Below, one piece after another: positions 15,829 through 24,828 of a stretch of 64,000 nucleotides of DNA. The position numbers and the translations under genes are program-made. Positions within the stretch are counted from its first letter, which is position 1, and the number at the start of each line of letters is the position of its first letter. Source of the DNA: JBBSOK01 sp965219125. GTDB taxonomy: Bacteria; Bacteroidota; Bacteroidia; Flavobacteriales; Flavobacteriaceae. The notes beneath the pieces are model-generated. The model was given only the letters and a program-made list of their open reading frames with translations, ran no database searches and was not told where the DNA came from. The stretch spans positions 1,860,001 to 1,924,000 of the forward strand of contig CBDCMO010000002.1 in NCBI GenBank assembly GCA_965219125.1, in the 5' to 3' direction.

Positions 15829-17607
15829 CTATCGTATTTGTTTATCAATATCACTAATTACCGAAACGGCATTATTGTAATCTTGTTGAACGGTTTCGGT
15901 ACTTGTTGAGGCATATCTTGCAAATTCGCAACTCTTCAACAAACCAATAAAATCGTTGACTACATTTGGTTCTACGCTTTTATCTGAAAGTAATTTTGAG
16001 ATATGGTCTTTACTCATTTCTGAAGTTTCAATGTGTAAAGTTGCTTTCAGATAATTGTGAAGTGCACGTTCCAACGATTCATAAAAAACCGTTTTGTTAC
16101 CCATATTTTTCTTCGCTTCACCAAGATACTTTTTCGCCAATTTATTTGCTTTTCGCAATCTATTTCCTGCAACATCGCCCAACCTTTCTTTGCGCTTTCT
16201 GCCAACAAATAAAAATAACGGAATCAATAAAAACGGCGCGCCCAATAACGACCAAAACAAACCTGATTTAAAAAATGGTTCGTCTGTCGTTGAAACTAAA
16301 TTACCATCTAATTTTATATATTTAAATTGGTTTTTATCCATCACAACCGGTTTTTTATTCCCGTTTTCTGATGAAGTTACAGCAGTATTTTCTGCAGTAA
16401 TCAGCCCATTTTCAACACTTATTACTATTTCATTAGAATTTAATGTTTTATATCTTTCAGTTGAAGGATCGAAATATGAAAATGTAATTGGTTTTACGGC
16501 ATATTCACCCTTAAATTGTGGAACAACTGTATATTTTTCGTTCACACTACCTTGTTGTCCAGCGGCAGTTGTATTCACTTTTTCTTCTCTAACAGGTTCG
16601 TATGTTTCCAAAGAACTTGCTAATTTAACTGAAGGCAATTGAAACAATTTTAAGTTTCCTTTTCCTGAAACTTTTACATCCAATTCCAAAGACTCATTTG
16701 CGTCTAATGTTGTTTTTGTACTATTTACACTGAATGTGAAATCGCCAACTGCACCAGTAAATCCTTGAGGTTTACCTTCTAGCGGCAAAGGTTTTACATC
16801 TATCTCCCGACTTCCGGCACTAATTGTTTTGTTGACCCTTTCCATATTTCGACGACCGAAAATATCTCGGCGATTGCCCGGAACATCAATTGGAATATCC
16901 AAAGTCAATGGTTCAATTTCTAACTTTCCTGTTTTTTGTGGGTATAAAACGGTGGTTCTCAAAACCACATAGCGGTAATCCTGGCCCTTATATTTACCAT
17001 TCTGAACCTTGAAATTATTTTGATTATCAATATTTTGGCTCCAAAAGTCGGCATATTTTGGGGTGTCTATTTCACGCCATTGGCTGGTAATGCTAACTTC
17101 GTTTGAAACGTATAATTTATACGTTACTGTAATAGCTTCATTTAAATACGGATTTTCTTTTGAAACTTCAGCAACTAGATGCACATTATCACTTGCTACA
17201 ATTTCGGTATTGTTTCCATCGGTCGGGTTTGCGGTTGCCGAAGTTACTTGAACTTGAATTGGAACCGTTTTATAAGTTTGCCCTTCAACATCTATGGTTG
17301 CTTGGGCAATTGTAAATTTTCCTGTTGCTTGTGGCGCCAAAAAATAACTATATGTTTTTGAAAAACTTCTTTTCCCGTTTATCCAAGAATTACTGATACT
17401 TTGGTTTGGGCCGCCAACTACACGGAAATTTTCAAAGCTCGGCGGACGGAAATTATCTCCGTCTTGGTTCATCTCAAAATCTACCCGCAAACGTTCGTTT
17501 ATGCCCAACGTTTGTTTGCTTACTTTGGCATCAAACTGGACTTGCCCAATTGCAAAATTGCAACCGGCAATAAGCAGAAATGTAAATAGTAACTGTTTCA
17601 AATTCAT
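15829..17607 (-). CDS. batD: BatD: oxygen-tolerance protein
   Basis: A 592-aa envelope protein of the BatD family. The signal peptide is LKQLLFTFLLIAGCNFAIGQ, the large periplasmic part is beta-rich with VSGKGNLKLFQLPSVKLA, one membrane helix near residue 460 is FWSLLGAPFLLIPLFLFVG, and a cytoplasmic basic tail of about 120 aa follows. Bat proteins were named for aerotolerance in Bacteroides fragilis; the molecular role is not settled. It starts 4 bp after the batC stop. Confidence 0.93.
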   Translation of the reverse strand: MNLKQLLFTFLLIAGCNFAIGQVQFDAKVSKQTLGINERLRVDFEMNQDGDNFRPPSFENFRVVGGPNQSISNSWINGKRSFSKTYSYFLAPQATGKFTIAQATIDVEGQTYKTVPIQVQVTSATANPTDGNNTEIVASDNVHLVAEVSKENPYLNEAITVTYKLYVSNEVSITSQWREIDTPKYADFWSQNIDNQNNFKVQNGKYKGQDYRYVVLRTTVLYPQKTGKLEIEPLTLDIPIDVPGNRRDIFGRRNMERVNKTISAGSREIDVKPLPLEGKPQGFTGAVGDFTFSVNSTKTTLDANESLELDVKVSGKGNLKLFQLPSVKLASSLETYEPVREEKVNTTAAGQQGSVNEKYTVVPQFKGEYAVKPITFSYFDPSTERYKTLNSNEIVISVENGLITAENTAVTSSENGNKKPVVMDKNQFKYIKLDGNLVSTTDEPFFKSGLFWSLLGAPFLLIPLFLFVGRKRKERLGDVAGNRLRKANKLAKKYLGEAKKNMGNKTVFYESLERALHNYLKATLHIETSEMSKDHISKLLSDKSVEPNVVNDFIGLLKSCEFARYASTSTETVQQDYNNAVSVISDIDKQIR

Positions 17608-17611
17608 AATC

Positions 17612-18505
17612 TTACCAATCTTTATCGGTCTTTATTTTTGCGCCTTTTTGCTTTTCAGCGTTAATTTTATCCTGCACTTTTTTCTCTTCATTATTCATTG
17701 CCTCCAACAAATTTTGAACTTGTTGCGGCGATAATTGCCCAGGAATAGGCTGCTGGTTTTTCTGTTCGTCTTGCTTCCCATCTTTTGGCTGGTCTGGCTT
17801 GTCTTTATCTTTTTCTTGGTCGCCCTTTTTATTTTCGTCCTCTTTACCTTTATCCTTCTCGTCTTTTTGGTCGCCTTTATCTTTTTTGTCTTGGTTATCC
17901 TTATTGTCCTTATTATCGCCTTTGTCTTTGTCTTGGTCTTTTTTATCCTTGTCCTTGTCTTTATCCTTGTTTTTGTCGTCTTTTTTATCGTCGTCTTTCG
18001 GCGGATTTTTCTCCAGCATATCTTTCGCAAGTGCTAGATTGTATCGGGTTTCATCGTCTGTTGGATTGTTTCGTAGGGCATTTTTATAGGCTTCAACAGC
18101 TTCGGTATATTTTTTTTCATTCATATACGTATTGCCCAAATTGTGGTAAGCCTTATGTTTTTCAGCTTTATCTGTTGCAACGCCTGCAGCTTGTTTAAAA
18201 CGGCGCATAGCTTCAGCATTTTTGCTTTTGCCGTAGTAAGCCGTGCCTAAATTGTACTTTCCTGTTTCACTTTTTGGATTGAGCGCTATTGCTTTTCGGT
18301 AATCTGCTTCGCCGGCAACAAACTCTTCTTTTACCATATTTTGGCTCGCATCTGCCAAATATTGTTGTGAAAGCCTTTTTTCTTTTTGAATTTCTTTGTC
18401 TTCTTCCTGAGAAAAACCGACGAAAGAAAGCATCAGAAATGCTACCAATAAAGCGTTAGCTGAAATACTTTTTATATTTTTTTTATTTGAATTGGCTTTC
18501 CTCAT
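17612..18505 (-). CDS. batC: BatC: TPR protein with a long charged low-complexity tail
   Basis: A 297-aa protein. After a signal peptide (NALLVAFLMLSFVGFSQ) come TPR units (EADYRKAIALNPKSETGKYN, then HKAYHNLGNTYMNEKKYTEA). Residues about 165-245 are almost only Lys, Asp, Glu, Gln and Asn in short repeats such as DKNKDKDKDKDKKDQDKDKG. The C-terminus (LSPQQVQNLLEAMNNEEKKV) resembles the conserved end of BatC. The low-complexity DNA makes long open frames in other phases, but those are artefacts. The start at 18505 gives a plausible signal peptide after a short Lys/Asn-rich leader. Confidence 0.9.
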   Translation of the reverse strand: MRKANSNKKNIKSISANALLVAFLMLSFVGFSQEEDKEIQKEKRLSQQYLADASQNMVKEEFVAGEADYRKAIALNPKSETGKYNLGTAYYGKSKNAEAMRRFKQAAGVATDKAEKHKAYHNLGNTYMNEKKYTEAVEAYKNALRNNPTDDETRYNLALAKDMLEKNPPKDDDKKDDKNKDKDKDKDKKDQDKDKGDNKDNKDNQDKKDKGDQKDEKDKGKEDENKKGDQEKDKDKPDQPKDGKQDEQKNQQPIPGQLSPQQVQNLLEAMNNEEKKVQDKINAEKQKGAKIKTDKDW

Positions 18506-18518
18506 AATCTTCTCTTTT

Positions 18519-19568
18519 TTATTCTGAATTCTTTGGTGCTTCGTTAAAAAGATTCAACTTTTTCAACCAATTTGTCTTTCTTTCCAACAACAATACATCT
18601 AACACCAACAAAAATAATGCCCCAGCCAAAAACCACTGAAATTGGTCTTTAAAATCTGTGAACTGTTTGGCTTCAAATTCTTGTTTGTTCATTCCATTTA
18701 AAATAGCTTTTACTTGGTCTACAACCTGTTTTGTATTGCTGCCGTTAATGTATTGACCTTTTCCTTCCGAAGCTATCGTCTTCAGTGTTTGTTCATCTAA
18801 CTTCGTTACAACTTGCTCGTTATTACCATCGCGTTTGTAGGATTGAAGTATGCCATTATTTTTAATAGGAATTGGCGCGCCGTTTACCGAACCAACACCA
18901 ATTGTATAAATTTTAATGCCTTTTTTAGCCACATCGTTCGAAATTTTTTCAATATTGCCTTCGTGATCTTCCCCATCTGAAATGATGAACAACACACGAT
19001 TTGTTTGCGCTTCGTCATCATAAAAAGTTTCGGCGAGTGTGATTGCTTGGGTAATTGCCGTTCCTTGGCTTGAAACCATATCGGTATTCATACCATTTAA
19101 AAATAGCTTTGCGGCTGAAAAATCTGTAGTAATTGGCACTTGTGGAAATGCGCTGCCGGCATAACCGATTATCCCAATCCTATCACCCGACAGATTATTT
19201 ATTATTTGTGTAATTAATTGTTTGCTCTTTTCTATTCTGTTTGGCGCAATGTCTTCAGCCAACATACTTTTACTTACGTCTAAAGCAAAAACAACATCTA
19301 CACCTTCCCGTTTTACGGTTTCTAACTTTGTACCGATTTTAGGATTTACCAACGCAAAACTCATACAAGCAATAGCAAGACAAATAACCACAATTTTTAA
19401 AATGGATTTAAAAAGCGATTGATTCGGACTCAATTTTTTAAACAACTCTGTATCTGCGAAGCGTTTTTGGGTTCGTTTTTTCCAAATTATAAGCAACAGA
19501 AAAAGAACCAAAACCACCGGAATGGCGAGCAGTAAATAAAAATATATGGGTTGATCTAATTGATACAC
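18519..19568 (-). CDS. batB: BatB: VWA-domain membrane protein
   Basis: A 349-aa protein with N-terminal membrane helices (FYLLLAIPVVLVLFLLLIIW and a second near residue 60), a von Willebrand A domain with the metal-site motif FALDVSKSMLAED (DxSxS) near residue 92 and FIISDGEDHEG near residue 195, and a C-terminal helix (WFLAGALFLLVLDVLLLE). It pairs with BatA, with which it shares the fold and layout. It starts 25 bp after the batA stop. Confidence 0.94.
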   Translation of the reverse strand: MYQLDQPIYFYLLLAIPVVLVLFLLLIIWKKRTQKRFADTELFKKLSPNQSLFKSILKIVVICLAIACMSFALVNPKIGTKLETVKREGVDVVFALDVSKSMLAEDIAPNRIEKSKQLITQIINNLSGDRIGIIGYAGSAFPQVPITTDFSAAKLFLNGMNTDMVSSQGTAITQAITLAETFYDDEAQTNRVLFIISDGEDHEGNIEKISNDVAKKGIKIYTIGVGSVNGAPIPIKNNGILQSYKRDGNNEQVVTKLDEQTLKTIASEGKGQYINGSNTKQVVDQVKAILNGMNKQEFEAKQFTDFKDQFQWFLAGALFLLVLDVLLLERKTNWLKKLNLFNEAPKNSE

Positions 19569-19593
19569 TTTTTTATTTTTCTGATTATTTTTT

Positions 19594-20595
19594 CTAAACT
19601 CCCCTAAAAATTGTAAACCTCAACAACAAATCAATTCCCAAAAGGATCAATGCAAAAATTGCTAAAGGCCTAAAAAGTTCATCATAATTTTGATACCTAA
19701 ATTCTTCAATATCTGTTTTTTCAAGCTTATTTATTTCGTCGTAAATTTCTTCTAATTTGGTGTTGCTGGTTGCTCTAAAATATTGTCCGCCGGTTGTTTT
19801 GGCTATTTGTTTTAGCAATACTTCATCAATTTCAACTGCTACATTTCCGTATTGAAATCCACCGTCTGGTCGTATTCCTATTGGCGACATTGCTGTGCCG
19901 TTTGTTCCTAAGCCAATTGTGTACACTTTTATACCAAATTCTACTGCCAATTCACTTGCGATTTTTGGGTCAATAAAACCTGTGTTGTTTACACCATCAG
20001 TCAACAAAATGATGACTTTACTTTTTGCGACGCTTTCTTTTAAACGGTTTACAGCTGTTGCCAAACCACTGCCGATTGCCGTTCCGCCTTCAATTGTTGT
20101 GTTGTAGGTTATGCTTTTCAGCGAACTTAAAACAATGCTTTTATCGCTTGTAAGTGGCGTTCTTGTGTAACTTTCGCCTGCATATTCCACTAAACCTATT
20201 CGATCATTTGGGCGTGCGTTTATAAATTTTCCGGCGACTTCTTTTAAGGCTTCAAGTCTGTTCGGTTTTAAATCGCGTGCCAACATACTTGCTGAAACAT
20301 CTATTGCTATAACGATATCTATACCTTGCGTGGTTTTAGTTTTTGTGGTTTCATCTACGGTTCTTGGTCTTGCCATTGCCACGATAATTGCTGAAAGCGC
20401 CAATAAACGCAAAACAAAAAGTATTGGTCTCCATTTTGCCAACCAATTTTTTGGTGTTTTAAAACCTTGAATGCTCGATATTTTTAACGAAGCCGTTCTT
20501 CGCTGTTTTGTGTACCAATAATAAAATATTAGCAACGGTAGCAGCAAAAGCAACCAGAAAAAACCGGGATTTACAAATTCAAAATTATTGAGCAT
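19594..20595 (-). CDS. batA: BatA: VWA-domain membrane protein
   Basis: A 333-aa protein with the same plan as BatB: N-terminal helices, a VWA domain with VIAIDVSASMLARDL (DxSxS) near residue 95, TPLTSDKSIV, and ILLTDGVNNTGFID near residue 195, then a C-terminal helix (LAIFALILLGIDLLLRF). The start overlaps the end of the preceding gene by 11 bp, so the two are translationally linked. MoxR-type ATPases act with VWA proteins, which fits the operon. Confidence 0.94.
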   Translation of the reverse strand: MLNNFEFVNPGFFWLLLLLPLLIFYYWYTKQRRTASLKISSIQGFKTPKNWLAKWRPILFVLRLLALSAIIVAMARPRTVDETTKTKTTQGIDIVIAIDVSASMLARDLKPNRLEALKEVAGKFINARPNDRIGLVEYAGESYTRTPLTSDKSIVLSSLKSITYNTTIEGGTAIGSGLATAVNRLKESVAKSKVIILLTDGVNNTGFIDPKIASELAVEFGIKVYTIGLGTNGTAMSPIGIRPDGGFQYGNVAVEIDEVLLKQIAKTTGGQYFRATSNTKLEEIYDEINKLEKTDIEEFRYQNYDELFRPLAIFALILLGIDLLLRFTIFRGV

Positions 20596-22342
20596 TTTGT
20601 TTTTCTGTAATTTCTAATTCAACCGAAGCATCAATTCTTTTCTTGATTTCTTCGGCATATTTACCATCATTTTTATAGACTACTAAAACTTCTTGCAAGC
20701 CATTATCTTGGGCAAAAAGTAGTAATTCATATTCACTTTCATCTTTTTGTACTTTATCGTCGGAAACTTGAACATTAAATATACCGTATGCCTTTAGACC
20801 TTTTATGCCTTTTTGGGTTTCAAAATCTTCTCGCTTAACAATCATATTTTTTGCACCGCTTTTTTCGAGTTCGTTAAGTTGGGCGTCCAAAGCTTTATCT
20901 AAAGTAATTTCTTGCTTGCCGTTATAGTTTGTCGTGCTAACAGAAATGTAAAACTTGTCCTTCATTTGGCCGAATGTAAATACATCTTTTCCTGCTACTT
21001 TGATGTTTGCCCCTTCAGGATTATCAACTAGATTTCTAACTAAAACCTCTGGCGTTTCTAAAATAATTGATGGATTGCCATATTCACTTTTAACCCATCT
21101 TGCTTCAGAAAGACTTCTTAATTTATTGCCGAAAACTTTATCGCTTAAATTATCGAAACCTGTGACTGCCCCAAAAATGACAGCTGCCAAAATTATGGCT
21201 GAAGCAATACCGCTAATAATATAGATTCTCTTTTTACGTTCGCGTTTTTTGCGCAGTTCTTCAAGATATATTTCATTTTGAAGCAATTCTTCTTCAGTAG
21301 GTTCTGGAACGGCTTCGTGGGTTTCGTTTATAATTTCTTCAACGGTTGCTCTATCAGTTTGCGCTTGACCTTCAAGTTGTTCCATTTTGGCAAATTTTAC
21401 CAAATCGGCACGTTTTAAAACCTTGTCTAAATCTTGAATTGTTTCTAAATCAAAATCAAAATTACCAGAATCTTTGTGCATCATCAACCTCGTAATCAAC
21501 TCGTCACTTGTGCTTTCAAGTGCTGTGCTATCTACTTCTCGGTCTAAATATCTTTTTACAATTTCAGTTAAAAAACTGTAGTATTCTTTGCTTCGGTGTT
21601 CCTTCAACAATTGCTTTTCGTCTAACTTCTTCAAGGCAACGATTGCTTCTTCGTAAGGTGGTAATTCTTTTTCAGCAGCTTCGCGTAATTTTTTTCTTCG
21701 GAAGAAATAAAAGATAATTCCAGCAATTAATAGAATTGGAAGCAACCAATATAAAAGTTTTAACCAATTGAAATTGGGTTTTTGTATTTCAACAGCAGGT
21801 TTTATATCGAACATTTTCTGCTTTGTAGTATCTACAACTACATCGGCAACTTCAACTTTCAACGAATCTGTCAAAAAAGCTTTGCTATTTATGACAACCC
21901 GTTGTTGCGGAATAGTATAATGACCGCTATCAAACTGCGTTAATCCGTATTTTTTAATGAGATTATATTTCGAATTCTCATAAGTGGTATCAATTTTATA
22001 ATCTTCAATGAGTTCTAGCGGCGCAAACGTCTTTCCATCGGGAAAAATAACGGCAGCCGAACTATCTGTTTGCACTTGAATAGTATAATTAATCTGCTCG
22101 CCAATCCTGATTTTTGTAGAATCAATAGATGTTTTTACTTGGGCTTGGGCGAAAAATGAAACGGAAAATAGAAGAATAAAAAGCAGGAAAGAATTTCGGT
22201 TTGGTGAAATGATAGACCTACAAGGTTTTGAAAACCTTGCAGGAAGATTGTCAACACTTGAAGAGCTTGCGCCAAGCTTTATAATAATATTTTTATATCC
22301 CAAATTCACATTTAATAATTTAATTCTCGCATCATCAACCAT
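20585..22342 (-). CDS. Bat-operon membrane protein, BatD/DUF4381-like, start uncertain
   Basis: A protein of up to 585 aa. Its parts: a hydrophobic signal-like core at about residues 51-66 (SFLLFILLFSVSFFAQAQ), a beta-rich domain, a membrane helix near residue 205 (WLLPILLIAGIIFYFF), a DUF4381-like cytoplasmic helical region with YYSFLTEIVKRYLDREVDS, a second helix near residue 375, and a C-terminal domain. It sits between DUF58 and batA, the usual place for this component. The first 50 residues look unnatural: they run through an intergenic-type palindromic repeat, and no ATG, GTG or TTG lies between that repeat and the signal core. Confidence 0.85.
   Translation of the reverse strand: MVDDARIKLLNVNLGYKNIIIKLGASSSSVDNLPARFSKPCRSIISPNRNSFLLFILLFSVSFFAQAQVKTSIDSTKIRIGEQINYTIQVQTDSSAAVIFPDGKTFAPLELIEDYKIDTTYENSKYNLIKKYGLTQFDSGHYTIPQQRVVINSKAFLTDSLKVEVADVVVDTTKQKMFDIKPAVEIQKPNFNWLKLLYWLLPILLIAGIIFYFFRRKKLREAAEKELPPYEEAIVALKKLDEKQLLKEHRSKEYYSFLTEIVKRYLDREVDSTALESTSDELITRLMMHKDSGNFDFDLETIQDLDKVLKRADLVKFAKMEQLEGQAQTDRATVEEIINETHEAVPEPTEEELLQNEIYLEELRKKRERKKRIYIISGIASAIILAAVIFGAVTGFDNLSDKVFGNKLRSLSEARWVKSEYGNPSIILETPEVLVRNLVDNPEGANIKVAGKDVFTFGQMKDKFYISVSTTNYNGKQEITLDKALDAQLNELEKSGAKNMIVKREDFETQKGIKGLKAYGIFNVQVSDDKVQKDESEYELLLFAQDNGLQEVLVVYKNDGKYAEEIKKRIDASVELEITEKQNAQ
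22217..22243. repeat. palindromic repeat at the 5-prime end of the Bat-operon gene
   Basis: CAAGGTTTT-G-AAAACCTTG (22221-22239) is a perfect inverted repeat flanked by CCTA and CAGG. Similar palindromes (AGACCTAA...TTAGGTCT at 43495-43527; AAATCCTGTAGGATTT at 52060-52075) occur in other gaps of this window. Confidence 0.7.
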
Positions 22343-22444
22343 TCACGATTTAGTCCTACGTCTTACGTCAAATAGTCTTACGTCAAAAATTTACGTTTTT
22401 CTCAAAATTCTGACATCATTTGACTAAAATCTCACATCTAAAAT

Positions 22445-23308
22445 CTAACGTCTCTTAAAATACCCCAACAATTTCTTCACATAACTCTCATCTACCCGAC
22501 AATCTAAACTGCCAGAACCGCTTTTTCTGAAGGCTTCAGTATAATATTCAACCTTCTCGCGATAAAAACTATGATATTGATTTCTAACTGCTTTTGATCC
22601 CGTATTAACCAACATTTGTTCGCCACTTTCTTCGTCTTGCATATTTACCATTCCGAGGTTTGGCATTTCTTCTTCGCGGCGGTCGTAAACCCGTATTCCT
22701 GTTATATCGTGTTTTTTGGCGGCTATTTTTAAGGTATCTTTATAATCGTCTGCTATAAAATCGCTCAACACAAAAACGATTGCCTTCTTTTTCATTATGT
22801 TGCTTAAAAACTTAAGCGCCATTGCTACATCGGTTTTATTGCTATTTGGTTTAAATTCCAGCAACTCACGAATAATCCGTAAAACGTGACTTTTCCCTTT
22901 TTTCGGTGGAATGTAGAGTTCAATTTCATCTGAAAAGAGTATCAATCCAATCTTATCATTATTCTGCATTGCACTGAAAGCAAGCGTTGCAGCGATTTCA
23001 GTTACAATTTCATTTTTAAACTGATTATCAGTTCCAAAATATTCCGACCCACTTACATCTGCCACCAACATTAAGGTTAGCTCTCTTTCTTCTTCAAAAA
23101 CCTTTACAAAAGGCTCATTATATCGAGCTGTAACATTCCAATCTATACTCCTAACATCGTCCCCAAATTGGTATTGTCTCACCTCACTAAAAGTCATACC
23201 GCGCCCTTTGAAGGTACTGTGATACTCTCCACCAAAAACGTGATCGCTCAAACGACGCGTTTTTATCTCAATCTTTCTTACCTTTTTTAGAAGTTCTTTG
23301 GTATCCAT
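22445..23308 (-). CDS. DUF58 domain protein of the Bat operon
   Basis: A 287-aa soluble protein with the DUF58 signature GMTFSEVRQYQFGDDVRSID followed by WNVTARYNEPFVKVFEEERE, then a VWA-like fold start LMLVADVSGSEYFGT (DxSGS). It is one of the standard partners of MoxR ATPases and the Bat VWA proteins. It is the second gene of the operon. The repeat nest at 23338-23506 separates it from moxR, and a 102-bp gap with several TCTTACGTCAAA-like repeats (22343-22444) follows it. Confidence 0.94.
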   Translation of the reverse strand: MDTKELLKKVRKIEIKTRRLSDHVFGGEYHSTFKGRGMTFSEVRQYQFGDDVRSIDWNVTARYNEPFVKVFEEERELTLMLVADVSGSEYFGTDNQFKNEIVTEIAATLAFSAMQNNDKIGLILFSDEIELYIPPKKGKSHVLRIIRELLEFKPNSNKTDVAMALKFLSNIMKKKAIVFVLSDFIADDYKDTLKIAAKKHDITGIRVYDRREEEMPNLGMVNMQDEESGEQMLVNTGSKAVRNQYHSFYREKVEYYTEAFRKSGSGSLDCRVDESYVKKLLGYFKRR

Positions 23309-23337
23309 TTTTTGAAAAAGTAGCAGTTAGCAGTGGC

Positions 23338-23506
23338 AGTTGGCAGTTTTTATTGTTAGCCCATTTTTGCACCATTTTCAACAGCTACAATGTGATTTCA
23401 TTTATATTCGAATTGGCAAATCCAAATTGCAACTGCCAACTTTTTTTAGCGTTCAGACTGGCAACTGCATACTGCAACTGCCAAATATTTTTAAGCGTCC
23501 AGACTG
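23338..23506. repeat. nested direct and inverted repeats inside the Bat operon
   Basis: The gap between moxR and the DUF58 gene holds two diverged direct copies of a 32-33 bp unit (23429-23460 and 23474-23506; core GCAACTGCCAA ... GCGTYCAGACTG) with a 45-bp period, and AGTTGGCAGTT (23338-23348) as the exact inverse of 23431-23441. A related stretch rich in ACTGCAAACTGCCACT lies at 50881-50913. Confidence 0.7.
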
Positions 23507-23535
23507 CAAACTGCGACTGCGACTGCCTACTAACC

Positions 23536-24540
23536 TTACGGTACTTCGATTTCGTTTACAATCTTGTTTATAATATCTTCTGAAGTTATATTTTCTGCTT
23601 CCGCTTCGTAGGTTATTCCTATTCTGTGTCTTAGCACGTCGTGGATTACGGCTCTTACATCTTCTGGAATTACGTAGCCTCTTCGTCTGATAAATGCGTA
23701 ACATTTTGCGGCTACGGCAAGATTTATACTTCCACGTGGGGATGCGCCGAAGCTTATTAATGGTTTTAGGTCTGCTAATCTATAATTTTCTGGGGTTCTA
23801 GTTGCAAAGATTATGTCGAGAATGTATTTTTCAATTTTCTCATCCATATAAACTTCTCGCACTGCAGCTTGCGCTCTTGAAATTTGCTCAAGTGTTACCA
23901 CAGGATTTACTTGTTCATATTCACCTTTAAGATTTTGTCGGACAATTAATTGCTCCTCTTCCATCTTTGGGTATTTTATTACCGTTTTCAACATAAAACG
24001 GTCAACTTGTGCTTCTGGCAATGGGTATGTTCCCTCTTGTTCAATAGGGTTTTGGGTTGCCATTACTAAGAAAGGCTTATCTAACTTAAATGTTTGGTCG
24101 CCAATGGTAACTTGTTTTTCCTGCATCGCTTCAAGCAGCGCCGATTGCACTTTTGCCGGCGCACGGTTTATCTCATCTGTCAACACAAAATTTGCGAAAA
24201 TTGGACCTTTTTTAATACTGAAATCATTCAATTTCATATTATAAATCATCGTCCCGATAACATCTGCTGGAAGTAAATCTGGCGTAAATTGTATACGGCT
24301 AAAACTACCGTGAACAGCTTTCGCAAGCGTATTAATGGCCAACGTTTTAGCCAAACCAGGCACACCTTCCAATAAAATATGCCCTTGTCCCAAAAGACCT
24401 ATAAGTAAACGTTCAACCATATGTTTTTGGCCAACAATTACTTTATTCATTTCCATTGTAAGTATATCTACAAAGGCGCTTTCCCTTTCAATTTTTTCAT
24501 TTAAGGCGCCAATATCCATGGCGGTTGTTGTGTTTTCCAT
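23536..24540 (-). CDS. MoxR family AAA+ ATPase
   Basis: A 334-aa MoxR ATPase. Walker A is LLEGVPGLAKTLAIN near residue 55, Walker B is VLTDEINRAPAKVQSALLEA near residue 118, sensor 1 is MATQNPIEQEGTYPLPEAQ, and the C-terminal lid contains GASPRGSINLAVAAK. Such ATPases work with VWA proteins as chaperone-like activators. It is the first gene of the minus-strand Bat operon, which runs down to batE. Confidence 0.95.
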   Translation of the reverse strand: MENTTTAMDIGALNEKIERESAFVDILTMEMNKVIVGQKHMVERLLIGLLGQGHILLEGVPGLAKTLAINTLAKAVHGSFSRIQFTPDLLPADVIGTMIYNMKLNDFSIKKGPIFANFVLTDEINRAPAKVQSALLEAMQEKQVTIGDQTFKLDKPFLVMATQNPIEQEGTYPLPEAQVDRFMLKTVIKYPKMEEEQLIVRQNLKGEYEQVNPVVTLEQISRAQAAVREVYMDEKIEKYILDIIFATRTPENYRLADLKPLISFGASPRGSINLAVAAKCYAFIRRRGYVIPEDVRAVIHDVLRHRIGITYEAEAENITSEDIINKIVNEIEVP

Positions 24541-24679
24541 TTGTTGATAATTATTGTTATTCCCCTAATTTTTTAACCCGTGCAAATTGTTGATTATAAT
24601 GTAAAAACCTTGTTAATAATTGGTTAAAAATTGCAATAAAATAAGGACTTCATAATCATTGAAACCTTTTGTTATTATG

Positions 24680-24778
24680 TATTTTGAAGTGTTGTAGAAA
24701 TATTTTGAAGTGTTAAACTTCGACATTGAAAAATTCATTTAAAAAATGATTAACACTTAATTTTTATTTTGAAGGTTT
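24680..24778. promoter_or_regulatory. helically phased direct repeats between moxR and the SDR gene
   Basis: TATTTTGAAGTGTT occurs at 24680-24693 and again at 24701-24714 (21-bp period); a 12/14 copy TATTTTGAAGGTTT lies at 24765-24778, 64 bp further on. AAGTGTTAA (24708-24716) is also matched by the inverse TTAACACTT (24750-24758). The spacing is close to whole turns of DNA, as in sites for a protein that binds one face. The regulator is unknown. Confidence 0.5.
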
Positions 24779-24828
24779 TAAACCGATACTTTTAAGGAAA
24801 TTTTTTAAAAATTATTGAAACTTATAAT

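Noticed and set aside
17735..18198. Several long hydrophobic Phe/Leu/Val-rich plus-strand frames and a basic minus-strand frame
   Set aside because: They arise from the repetitive Lys/Asp codons of batC read in other phases; composition is pure low complexity.
23338..23520. Possible CRISPR array
   Set aside because: Only two or three diverged units, unequal spacing and no cas genes nearby; it fits degenerate intergenic repeats better.
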